The notes under the pieces: generated by a model
What the model was told of the DNA's origin: nothing
Seen by the model: the letters and a program-made list of their open reading frames with translations, nothing else
Database searches by the model: none
Program-made: the position numbers and the translations under genes
Shown: one piece after another, positions 43,870 through 54,509 of the stretch
Position numbering within the stretch: the first letter of the stretch is position 1
How the letters are laid out: each line of letters starts with the position of its first letter
Assembly: GCA_012934845.2 (NCBI GenBank)
Contig: WNNJ02002755.1
Span: forward strand, 1-64,000
From: Pomphorhynchus laevis
Taxonomy: Eukaryota; Acanthocephala; Palaeacanthocephala; Echinorhynchida; Pomphorhynchidae
Length of the DNA: 64,000 bases
Direction of reading: 5' to 3'

Positions 43870-46339
43870 TTGGTAAAAATTACTAAAATCGCAATAATAG
43901 TGATATTATTAAGATATTATTAATATTATATTATTAATATTAATAAATGCTGCGACATGTCCAAGTCAACAGCACAATTTCTGATTATTAATTTCAAATT
44001 GTCATTGACATAAAAAGTTTGCGAAATCTGTATATTTTAAAATAATCCATTTATAATTACAGTTAAAATTTGGAATCAATATCTAGCACGTATAAAATCA
44101 AAAGCAAACTAAACAGACTTTTGAAACGATACAAATTGTCGCGAAATGATGCTTAATTCTTCCGTATATATTTGAAATATTAATAACATATAGTAAACAC
44201 ATCATAATTAACATTGGATTTGAAATACCACATATAATTTTTAAACTGTGGATGTAAGAAAATATTTTTGATATTCATTACATTGAAAAAAATTTGTTGA
44301 CAATATATACAGATCGTAAGACATGTTATATAATCAGGAATGTTTGTTACTATCATTCTAATGTATTAGACAAATTGTACTTTCGCAAATTATATTGTAT
44401 TAAATTATAGAAATATTTGCTGCTCTTATTATTAAAAACATAAAAGGTAAGTTATGATTTATAAAACAATGTTAAATTTTAATATATTTTAAAAGCTATA
44501 CGCAATAAATTTAGCTGCAAATAACTCCTTATTATTGAGAAGTGGTAGTGCTGATATGGAACATAGTAATGGTCAAAATATTTATCATAAAATTGTATAT
44601 TTTAGTTCTCATATCTGATCCGAAATAAACTACATCAAACCTATGCAATAAGGAAAATAATCATAGACATCAATTCTGATTTAAGCCAATATAACACAGA
44701 ATTGATAAAAAGCGAATTATGGTGATTTTGTTAGGAGGAATTTTGGATTAATAAAGTATCTTTCTGAATTCTATACATGAATTACATAACTTTATGCGAA
44801 CAAAATAAAAATGTGCAGCTTTACAAATAAATTAAATGTGTTTTGTGTGTTAAAAACAAATTCTTTTGTATAAGAAATAAATACATAAAATAGATTTAAT
44901 TATTTTATATAATTATTAAGTTATTTATTGCTATATAATTATTAATATTATATTTATTTAATTAATATATTGTAGATAAAGAATTAGAGAACCAACAGGA
45001 ATATTTCAAGAAAATTACACGCAAAAATAACGAAACAATCACATCTACTAAACTGTTATCATCGACAATAGATGTATCTACAATTTTCCATAATTCGAGC
45101 GAAACAAGAGCTTGAGCAATAATCACGAGGTAACAAATTGATTATTAAATTCCCAATAGCTCTAGCATGCTCTAATTACCCGTTACAACCAAATGTTTTG
45201 AATCGGGGATGGAAGTGTAAATCTATGACAAGCAAAAAATCACCTGCAATGTCCTCTCGAAATATATGCATGACTTTTGAACGACATTTACGGGCAAATC
45301 GTTCACACTACAGATACCGTTTATCAAGAATGATGGGACGTCTTATATTGATGTACATGTGAGATTTATGGGATTAGTACAATGCAGAATCTGAGAACGA
45401 AATCAATGTGTATGATGATCGATATATAATATTGTTATATTGTATTAATATTACAATTAATACAATATTTTTAATACAATTTTATACAATATTCTCGTTT
45501 AGTAGTTCAATAGTTTCGTTTTTAACTTTTATTTAATCATATAGTTTATTCTATTTTATACAATATTCTATAAAATATCATCTAATTGAATAGTATCTTT
45601 ATTTAATAGTAATTATTTTATATAATTAAATAGTATATTTAGAGTATTCATCGTTAATATAATAAAAATATGAATGACTATAAAAATAAAAAGATATTTT
45701 ATATAATTAGATAATTAAATAAGTTATTTATCATAAATTATATTATATATATTACATTGATACAAATTAATACAACAATATGGATTTAATACGAATGTAT
45801 TTTTGTTAATAAAACCTTTAAATGATCCGTAAAAATTAGGTTAATTCTTGTTTAATCGCAAATATTAAAAATATTTTTTTATCAATTACCTTGACAACTC
45901 AATCATCTCTTATTTGTCGGCTAATTTTTTGCTAAAAGGGAAATTCGTCTCGTACATTTTTTCGTTAAAATTAACATTTGAAAAGTGTTTTACAAAAACG
46001 TTTTACAAATAACGTATCTGAATTAATGACCAATAAGAAAAACAGATAGTCTTTTTTAAATTAAATGAATCTATAAATTTTGTCGCATCTCTTATAACAA
46101 ATAAACAAATTACAATGCTCGTTTGTGTGAATGTTGAAAGAGCCCAAGCTACCTAGTATCCGTTGTTGAATAGAAAATCTCTGATGACACCAAGGTGAGG
46201 GCAAACATGCTCTAGCTTAACTGTATCGTCATGCATCACCACTATGATACCTAAAAAAATACGAAACATTAAACGTTGATTTGTAATTTTTAATTTTAAT
46301 TTTTAATTTTTTAATTAAAGAACAAAAATATTTACTATA
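43870..46339. other. AT-rich spacer
   Basis: Very AT-rich, especially 45410-45800 (TACAATATT-type low complexity). No ORF of credible composition and no RNA gene seen. Confidence 0.6.
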
Positions 46340-47510
46340 AAAACATCTTATGCGAAAAACAGTACATTTGTTAAGAATTTTTGGAGCTGGAACAAAGAAA
46401 AGAGGAAATGTTTTGATATTTCGCTAACTTCTGTTAGCATCTTCAGAAAATTACATCTCTTTCTGAAGATGCTAACAGTAGTTAGCGAAATATCAAAAAT
46501 AATGTCTTCTTTCATATGATCAAATAGCGCATATTTTTGAAATATAACAATTAGAGCAGATGCTCTAATTGAAACCAACTTTTGGAAAGATAGTCGTTTG
46601 TAGATTTGCTCCATCCGTACCTTCTTAGAGTGTAGAACAGCGTATGAGTAAACCCATTCTGTGCTTTCCATTAATAGTAAAAATTAAAAAAAATATTTTT
46701 TATATAAAAAAATAATATTATTAAATAGTTGATACTGATCCATTATTTATAAATAATTATTGGAGCTGGAACAAAGAAAAGAGGAAATTTTTTGATATTT
46801 CGCTAACTTCTGTTAGCATCTTCAAAAAATTACGTAATTTTATGAAGAAAATTATATTTTTGGCGAAATATCAAAAAAAGAAATTTCTCTTTTCTTCGAT
46901 CTAGCTCCAATAATTCTTTATCAATAATGGATCATTATCAACTATTCAGAATCGTTTTTAAGAAAACTCTCATTCCAATTGTCAAGAATAAAGATCACAG
47001 ACGATTTTTTTAGAATGTTATTTAAAAAATTATGTTCATTGCAAATTTTCAGTAATATTTTAAATAAATTCAAAAAAAAATCCTCTCTGCTCTATATTAT
47101 ATAGACAAATACTATATAATAAACATATTCTCTTCCTTTCTTCATTTAATGTGTTGATATTAGGAAAATTACAATGATTTAAATTAAAATTTTCCTTCTG
47201 TCTTAGATCCAGTTCCGATAATTCTGTATCAAATTGAAATTTTCTGAAAATGCTAACAGAGGTTAGAGAAATATCAAATAAAATTTTCCTTCTTTCTTCA
47301 TTAAAAGATAACTTAATAAAGAATTATTGGAGAAAAATAAATAAGGAAAATTTTATTTGATTTTTCGCAAACCTTTGTAATTACATTAATTTTCTGAAGA
47401 TGCTAACAGAGGTTAGCGAAATATCAAATAAAATTTTCCTTCATTATTCTGATCCAGCTCTAATAATTCTTTATCAATAATGGATCATTATCAACTATTT
47501 AAAAGTAAAT
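46340..47510. repeat. cluster of foldback (MITE-like) elements
   Basis: Several inverted units. Around 46411-46497 a near-perfect palindrome with ~38-bp arms (TTTCGCTAAC to TCTTCAGAAA) surrounds a ~10-bp centre. From about 46720 to 46945 a foldback starts ATAGTTGATACTGATCCATT and ends with its complement, with TTATTGGAGCTGG inside. Half-copies end near 47290 and 47510. The arms carry CTGAAGA, T, GCTAAC-AGAG-GTTAGC, GAAATATC, a hammerhead-like arrangement. The ORF at 46348-46671 is a shadow of these repeats. Confidence 0.8.
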
Positions 47511-47514
47511 ATAT

Positions 47515-48035
47515 TTTTTATTAGATTTACTAAATCCAATAAATAAATGAATAAATAACTGTAGAGTATAAATCCTTTATGGTGAGATAAACAAATTAAC
47601 TTTCTAAAAGGAGACTAGTAGACTCATTTTATCGACTTATCTAGCGGTTATCGAACTCATCAATAGAAAATGCCTAATCTAAAGCAATTACTTGACCAAA
47701 AATGTGTAAAGGCATGGGCACGGAAGGGTCATATTTTAGAAATATAAAAGCGTTGTGATATTTTGCACGTATGATGTTGTTCAATGTTGAGTTCAATGAT
47801 GATTCTCAACTGAACTGCATCAACTAAACTTGATGCATAAATTTTAGCATAAACATTTATTCATTTTCGAACAAAAAGACCTAATTAAATTTAGGTTATA
47901 GGCAATTGTTCAACACTATATTGTGGTTTAAATGAAAGCCAGTTTTCACAAAAATATCAGTTCAGCAATTGTGAATTGATTTATCAAACAGCCGGATGAG
48001 TATAATTTATAATATATTATTGGCACATTGGCCGA
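47515..48035. other. spacer
   Basis: No gene seen. Immediately upstream of the RTE copy. Confidence 0.55.
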
Positions 48036-48039
48036 ATAG

Positions 48040-50230
48040 ACTAGTCTTCATGTAGGAACGTGGAACATCATCTCGATGGCAGGGAAGGAACCAGAATTAA
48101 TTGAAAAGATGGGTTGCTTCGGTCTAGAAATAGTCAGAGTGACTTCTCTTTACTATTCTGGAACTGGAACTAAACTTTTGGATCAAGACTGGACCTTGAA
48201 CTTTTCGGGAGCTACAAACGGAAAGCGACGACATGCGGGTGTAGGGATACTTACAAGTCCCCTGATGTCGTTCGTGGTAGAAAAGGTTTAACCAGTAAAC
48301 GAAATGCTGACGTCTCTGAGACTTATAGTCAAAGAGGGAAGGGGGTGACTGTTGTGTGTGTTTGCTTTCAACATTATCTCGAAATACGCAGCCTTCGTGG
48401 AAGATCTTCCTGCTCTGCTTGATAGTACTCCTGATTGAGATTCCCTTGTTCTATCGGGTGAATCCAATGTTCATGTTGGTAGTGACAGTAGCACTTGGAA
48501 AGGAGTGCTGATAAGGAACGGACTCTCTGATATGAATGCAAGTGGTGCAGAATTATTGCACTTTTGTTCTCGTAACAATTTGTGCATAACAAACGTCATG
48601 CTTGAACATAATATGTGATCCATAGATGCACATGGCATCAGGATTCTCTCAGTCCAAGATGAATGATCGATTTTGTAATCGTTTATCTGATCTGCGACGT
48701 TATGTTATGGACACTCGTGTGAAGAGGGGCTAAGCTGTTAACCGATCACTACCTTGTAGTTAGTAAACTTCCATGGCAGGATCGAATGCTAGACAAGCCT
48801 GTTAAACCCAAACGTTGTATGAGGGCGTGCTGGGAGCGTCTAGCAGATGTTTCTGTAAAAAACGTTTTTATAGCTACATCCTGGAGAGCTTCTCTCGGTT
48901 GCCAGAAGAGGTGTAGAGCATTGATCTAAAACGAGATATGTTCAGATCCTCACTTGCTAAAGCAACTGTGAAATGTTGTGGCTAGAAGGCCTTGGGTGCT
49001 TGTCGCGGTAGAAATACAGAATAAGCTGGCTTATAAGGCAACTTTGTCTGATAAATCAATGGAAGCTATAAACAAGTACCGAAGAGCAAAGAGAGCTTCA
49101 GCTCGAGCAGTTACCGAAAAGCCGAAGGCTGCTTGGGAGAAGTTTGGACGACGATCAAGAATCTTCGCGTTGGAAAGCAGACAACTCCTAAAACTGTCTA
49201 TGACAAGAGAGGATCTATGTTCACTGACATTGAAGAAATTCTTGGTTGTTGGAGAGAGAATTTTAGGAGTCTCCTTAATCCGACGGATATGCCTTCTCTT
49301 TTAGAAATAGAGCCTTTAGAACTAAAGGAAGAGCTCATTTCTTTGGAAGTGGTCATTGCTGTTATTAAAAAGCTTCGTAATTGCAAGTCTTCTGGAGTAG
49401 ACAAGATTCGACCTGAAACTTAAAAGGCTCTCGACGTTGTTAATATAAAGTTGCTAACACGGATCTTCAATGTTGCATTGAAGTCGGGCCAGGTTCCTAA
49501 TAAGAGGCGAACTGGGGTGATGGTACCGATCATTAAGGTGACTGAAATGTATGTTCCAATTATCGGGGCATCACTCTTAATAGCCAAACTGGTAAACTAT
49601 TTGCTAGGATTTTTGAGTTAAGGTTACGGTCTATAGTTAATGGACAGTTGCAATAGGAAAAATGTGGCTTTCCTCCTGGTCGTGGAACTACTACATATAA
49701 GCTTTTTTACTCTCTCAAATATCCTCGGGTAGGTGTGGCTTCTCTGTATGAACAAAGTATGAGTTGTCTTGGGGTTCTAGGTAGGAAGTCTGAATCATTT
49801 CCAGTAGGCGTTGGGCTTCGTCAGGGTTGTCCTTTGTCTCTAATTTTGTTCCTTGTTTACATGGACAAAATTTTGAGACGGGCAACTCTGACGGATGTCG
49901 GCCTTCAGTTCCATCAGGATATCATCTCCGCCTTTTGCAGATGACGTTGTTTTGTTGGCTTCTTGTTCTGAGGATTTACAATGCCTACTAGATCGATTCA
50001 CTATTGAATGTCAAGCGGCATGGATGTTGATTAGTATCTCCAAGACTGTCTCTATGTGTTCGTCTCGGATTCAGTGTCAAAGCTAACCTGGATTGAGGAA
50101 AAGAATTTTCTGATAAATAGAACTTCAAGTATATTGGAATATTGATCTCGAGGGACGGCAGAAACATCAGGGAGATAGAGAAGCGGATCTGTTTAGCTAA
50201 CGCATCGATGAGTTTTTTGCAAAAGTATGT
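48040..50230 (+). pseudogene. RTE (Rex3-like) LINE copy, endonuclease and RT, broken
   Basis: Endonuclease: VGTWNIISMAGKEPELIEKM, GTKLLDQDWTLNFSGA, GRRHAGVGILTSPL-like, then [18 protein letters not shown] and DTRVKRG. RT: NCKSSGVDKIRPET, GLRQGCPLSLILFLVYMD, then FADDVVLLASCSEDLQCLL with the FADD pair, then QAAWMLISISKT. These match Rex3-type RTE proteins block for block as I remember them. Many frames (48076-48291, 48978-49304, 49133-49423, 49735-49944, 49895-50086) hold the pieces, so it has several frameshifts and stops. It ends near 50230 before the C-terminal block seen at 31.1 kb. Confidence 0.9.
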
Positions 50231-50270
50231 CGTGGTGAATCAGAAGTAAAGTCTTCAGACTCTACAGATT

Positions 50271-50355
50271 CTTCACTGTAGAGAAGTCTTCTCTACAGTG
50301 AAGTCTTCTCTACAGATAAGTTTAAATTGACGTATTTGTATGACAAATACGTCAA
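50271..50355. repeat. two adjacent perfect palindromes
   Basis: 50271-50303: arms CTTCACTGTAGAGAAG and CTTCTCTACAGTGAAG with a 1-nt spacer. 50327-50355: arms TTGACGTATTTG and CAAATACGTCAA with a 5-nt spacer. They lie just beyond the readable end of the RTE copy. They could extrude as cruciforms or form RNA hairpins. Confidence 0.9.
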
Positions 50356-50359
50356 TATG

Positions 50360-50997
50360 TGCTGATGAAACCCTGCGATCAACATTAAGACACCGAACAG
50401 CGATCTTCTCTTACATATTTATAACTTCATGTTACAAACAATAAACACTTTAAAGGTGTCTATAAAATATACATCTTTAAATGTTTCCTAAATATTACTG
50501 TAGACGGACAAACTTAATCAAATATGAAAGTTGGCACAGTTATGATTCAAGTCAGAACACGAATAAAACTATTATCTGGTTAAGTTTATTCAAAAGCAGT
50601 TTAATTTCGTAAATCGCGGTTACAAAAGTCTATGTGAGTAATCCGAGTTAACGATGTATCCAAAGGTTATGTTCGAAAAATCGTGGAGTTTAGCACTAAA
50701 TTTATTTAAAAACTCAAAACACATGTTCAACTCTTGCTGTAAATCACCTAATTATTAATTCGTTAGTTTTGTATTAAAATTTTACTTACATTTATTGCAT
50801 TTGTAGGCAATAATACCGTTAAGATTTTTCTTTAAACAGCAAAACTGTTCGCCATCGCTTCGAACAGGAATGAATCGCTCAGAATTAACAGTTATACCAT
50901 TCGTCAAGCTGGCGAAGTTACTTATGCCGGATACCAGTAGCACAATATCACGAGAGGTCAGCTCAAAGATAAAGAAGAAAGCCACATTAGTGTATTA
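50360..50997. other. spacer
   Basis: No recognised gene. A 67-codon minus frame (50782-50985) ending AYKCNKCK has no clear family. Confidence 0.5.
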
Positions 50998-51825
50998 ATC
51001 AGATCAGCTAATTGAGTGCATATTATATTATTTATTAATTAAAACTAATGATAAATAAAATAAAAATAAAATAGGTTGATAAGTCGTCCTGATGTATCAA
51101 AATAATATCATGATAAGTAGTCCTGATGTATCAAGATAATATCAATACCTGTGTCAGCATTCATATTATCAAAATTTAAATTATTGCAAATTAAATAACT
51201 GTAATAAATGCGCGAAAAATTATAAATCAAATCAGCTAAATGAGTATACGTATTTTATATATTCAAAAAATTAAAAATAATGTTAAATAAAATTTAAAAA
51301 ATTAAATATTAAATAATTGTTATATAACATTTTATATAATTTATTTAAAGTTAAAATTTAAAATTAAAATTTATTATATAAGATCAATTTGTATGAATTG
51401 ACTAATAAATAACAGACGATGTATCAAAATAAGGATAAGAGGTCATCAGGTGGAACTGCTCTATTATCAGGTTTCGGGCCCAATTCCTCGACACATAGCA
51501 ATGGAGGCCCCAATTCTTTGATCCAACAAAGCATATGGGCCGAATACGTGCTAATTACGTATTTCCTCTAATTAAATTTGATTATCTGTTATATTATTAT
51601 TCAAATACGTGGTAGAATATTTATTATCCATCCACAAAAATTTTCCGCTAATGATTTTAAATTTATTTTTGAAATTATTGTGTTGATTTATATATTTTAC
51701 TATTTTCTGCTTGAAGTTATTTTTATAGTAACCTAGTTTAAAATATGTATCTATTAAATTATTTAAATGATTTTTAAGAAAGCCAATATCATTACATATT
51801 GTTGCAATTCTTAAAATTTTCTATA
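50998..51825 (-). mobile_element. Naiad copy D, 3' end (minus strand)
   Basis: Two terminal motifs (about 51002-51021 and 51231-51250, complement of TCAGTTAGCTGA-like) precede, on the minus strand, the AT tail, the pseudoknot domain and the RT C terminus (FLKNHLNNLIDTYFKLGYYK to SGKFLWMDNK, 51600-51820). The double tail suggests a tandem of ends. Confidence 0.85.
51449..51569 (-). ncRNA. Naiad pseudoknot domain, copy D
   Basis: On the minus strand AGAGGAAA, hairpin ATACGT/ACGTAT (an A-T pair of copy A replaced by G-C, a compensatory change), CGGCCC/GGGCCCGA, and a CTGATGACCTCT end. The central loop holds a ~30-nt partial duplication of the domain. Confidence 0.7.
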
Positions 51826-52330
51826 ATTTAAATCAAGTTAAAATAAAAAAATTGAAATTAAAATAAACGTCATTTTTATGAATTGACTAATAAATATCAG
51901 ACGTTGTATCAGAATAAAGATTAGACGTAATCAGGAGAAACTGCTATGCTATCAGGTTTCGGCCCCTAACTCCTCTACCCAACATAGCAGCGGGGCCAAA
52001 TACATGCTAATGATGTATTTCCTCTGAAATAACTATCTAGTATCTTATTCTAATGCAAAGTATATTATTTATTATCCATCCATAAAAATTTGTCACTTAA
52101 GAGTTTAAATTTATTCTTTATATTATTGTGTTGATTTATATATTTTACTATTTTCTGCTTGATGTTATTTTTATAGTAATCTTAGTTTAAAATATGTATC
52201 TATTAAATCATTTAAATGATTTTTAAGAAAGCCAATATCATTACATATTGTTGCAATTCTTAAAATTTCATTATTTAATGTATTATATTTTATATTGTAT
52301 GGTATGCATGAATGCTCATAAAAATATTAT
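51826..52330 (-). mobile_element. Naiad copy E, 3' part (minus strand)
   Basis: Abuts copy D head to tail. On the minus strand it holds the RT C terminus from about YNIKYNTLNNEILRIATIC to LSDKFLWMDNK, then the pseudoknot and a short tail cut off at 51826. Tandem Naiad ends in one orientation match the complex arrays known for Penelope-like elements. Confidence 0.88.
51934..52025 (-). ncRNA. Naiad pseudoknot domain, copy E
   Basis: Nearly identical to copy A: TTGGCCCC/GGGGCCGA and CTGCTATGTT/AGCATAGCAG, hairpin ATACAT/ATGTAT. The downstream core reads CTGATTA. Confidence 0.78.
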
Positions 52331-52699
52331 ATATAATATTATATACCTGACCGCTAATAATTTCGCTATAATATACAAATGTCAATTATGATTCATAAAA
52401 CAATTTGTTTGGGTTTCTCCAAAGTCATCATCAGTAGTAGCCGCTTTTTATAATAAATCACGGTTCTCTTTACCCGAGTCTACTGCATATTCCAATCACG
52501 CATTATCTTCGATATTATTTTATCGTTTTTGAAGTCAAAAAAGCAGTTATCGTTTCAGATTTTACTATACTCTAGTACTCACCCAATCTCGTTGATTAGG
52601 TGAATTTCAGTCCCCATTCTTCGACCCAACATAGCAGCCGATGCAAATACGTGTCAAGGACGTATTGTTGAAAATAAGTTCTATCGACAAAACGATCGC
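52331..52699 (-). other. spacer with a partial Naiad pseudoknot
   Basis: Mostly unassigned. 52601-52665 matches part of the pseudoknot domain (minus): AAATACGTG-like hairpin and ACATAGCAG with TCAGTCCCC, without the closing parts. CTGATGATGACTTTGGAG (minus, ~52418-52435) is a degenerate hammerhead-like phrase. Confidence 0.55.
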
Positions 52700-54321
52700 G
52701 GGTAATGTTTAGTTAAATACCGGCACTTTCCGGTTCTCAAATTTTGCATAGCGGAAGGTATTAGCAAGATACGTATGTGCCGGTATTCAGATTTTAACCG
52801 AGTATAGTTATATTAGGAGATTTAAAATTTTTAATTTAGAAAAAAATAAATAGTGTAGTGCACATTACGACCTGTTAGTACCTATGATCAAATGTTAGCT
52901 CAATTCAACTACCAGATGAAGAGAAATATAATGTTCAATTAGGAATGACCTGTTCAATTTAGGTTTTCACCATAGCGATGACAAAAATAAATCATTTTGA
53001 TGAAATGTTTTGACTTGAAATAACTCTTTACTGTCTTTCAAAAGGTTTCCAAAACGAAGTAAACTATTAAGGCGTTAATTTCACCTCCAAGCATATTCGC
53101 CCAAATAACAACCATTATTTTTTGCCTTTTCCTCTATGAAATGTTTCAATTAACGCCATCGAGACTATATTTGTTGTGCAAGGCATCATAGAAATTAGAA
53201 ATGAGGTGTGTTCTAATACATCTTATTCCCAACTAAAAATAAGGAAATCTTAATTACGTGGTGAAATGGAAGAATGGGGAAGAGAATGCGGGATTGGGGA
53301 AAGAGCAGGAGGACTGATGATTGGAGAAAAAGGGATTGGGGATGGGGGAAACGGGGGAACGGGGGAAAGGGAAATGAAGGGAATGCAGTAATTACGGAAA
53401 GTGGAAGGAGCAGGAGTGCTACGGAAGGTGAATATAAACTTATTTATTAAGGTAGTACCACTCACAGTGATTTTTGGAAAGGTTATATTAAATTAGAAGA
53501 TTATGGTTACAACCAGTGTACATCCATTAAAACCTTTTTTGGAGAAAGGGACAAAAAATAATGGATGGATAGACCTTTATTTGGGAGGATATGCTTGGAG
53601 GCGAAATTCACGCCTTAACAGCTTATCTCTCTTTGAAAAAACTTTCAGAAGACATTGGACTAATTTTAATTGAAATTTTTTATCAAAATTATTTATTTTT
53701 GTCATTTCTATGGTTTAAACCTAAATTGAACAAGTCATCCTTAATTGAACATGATATTTATCTACATCTGGGAATTGAATTGATCTAAAATTTTGATAGT
53801 AGGTATATTCGACTCCGCTGATTCAAATAATAGCAAAAATAAATGTGTCCATGATAGAAAAATTTGAGAATGGTGTCCACTAAAATGAACATACCTTCTC
53901 AAATAAAACATTATATTTCTCTTCATCTAGGTGTAGTATTGAGGTAAAATTTTGATATTAGGTATACTCGACTTTGATGATTCAAATAATATATAAAAAT
54001 AAATGTGTCCGTGTTTGAAAAATTTGAAAAAAGAATGTTTTCTCAAAAGAAAATATTTTTTATCATAAGATTTTTTTAAACTTTTACTTGATATACTTAT
54101 TATATGTTATGAACGTTATGATAAGGTATTTTAAGTTTTCTTTCGTAATATGCACTACGAATTTTTAATTTGAATTTTCTTTTTCTAAAAAATTAAAAAT
54201 TAAATATTTCGAAATATTATCCTCGATTAAGAGCCGAATAAGCAGTACGTATCTTACTAATACCTTCCGTTACGCAAAATTTGAGAACCGAAAAGAGGCG
54301 GTATTTTACTAAGCATTACCC
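52700..54321. mobile_element. 1.6-kb non-autonomous element with ~95-bp inverted ends
   Basis: The left end GGGTAATGTTTAGTTAAATA (52700) and right end (54321, complement GGGTAATGCTTAGTAAAATA) continue as inverted copies for ~95 bp, including CGGTTCTCAAATTTTGC and GGAAGGTATTAG. The interior has no transposase. It has an internal ~130-bp direct repeat (TAAAATTTTGATA then TAGGTATA, at 53785 and 53945) and a purine tract. I find no clear target duplication, so the superfamily is open. It separates Naiad pieces E and F. Confidence 0.8.
53265..53410. repeat. G-rich purine tract
   Basis: About 145 nt of nearly unbroken A/G on the plus strand with many GGGG runs (GGGATGGGGGAAACGGGGGA), capable of G-quadruplex or triplex formation. 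The minus-strand ORF over it (Pro/Ser repeats) is an artefact. It lies inside the 1.6-kb inverted-end element. Confidence 0.85.
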
Positions 54322-54334
54322 TATATCTTAAAGT

Positions 54335-54505
54335 TAATATAAAAATACCATCAAACAGAAAATAGTAAAATGTATAAATCAGCACAATAATATAAAGAAT
54401 AAATTTAAAATCATTAGAAAAAAAATTTTGTGGGTGGATAATAAATAATCTACTACGTATTAAAATAATATAACAGATAATCAAATTTAATCAGAGGAAA
54501 TACAA
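54335..54505 (+). mobile_element. Naiad copy F, short fragment
   Basis: RT C terminus in frame remnants (IKQKIVKCINQHNNIKNKFK, then ILWVDNK), followed by only the first 15 nt of the pseudoknot domain (AGAGGAAATACA). Confidence 0.82.
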
Positions 54506-54509
54506 GCTG

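Noticed and set aside
50360-50400. CTGATGAAACCC as a hammerhead
   Set aside because: No GAAA and no stem II partner within reach.
52415-52440. Minus-strand CTGATGATGACTTTGGAGAAAC as a functional hammerhead
   Set aside because: Stem II does not pair and no cleavage triplet or stem I is found; at most a relic.
53250-53465. Pro/Ser-rich minus-strand ORF
   Set aside because: It is the complement of a purine tract; composition is fully explained by the repeat.
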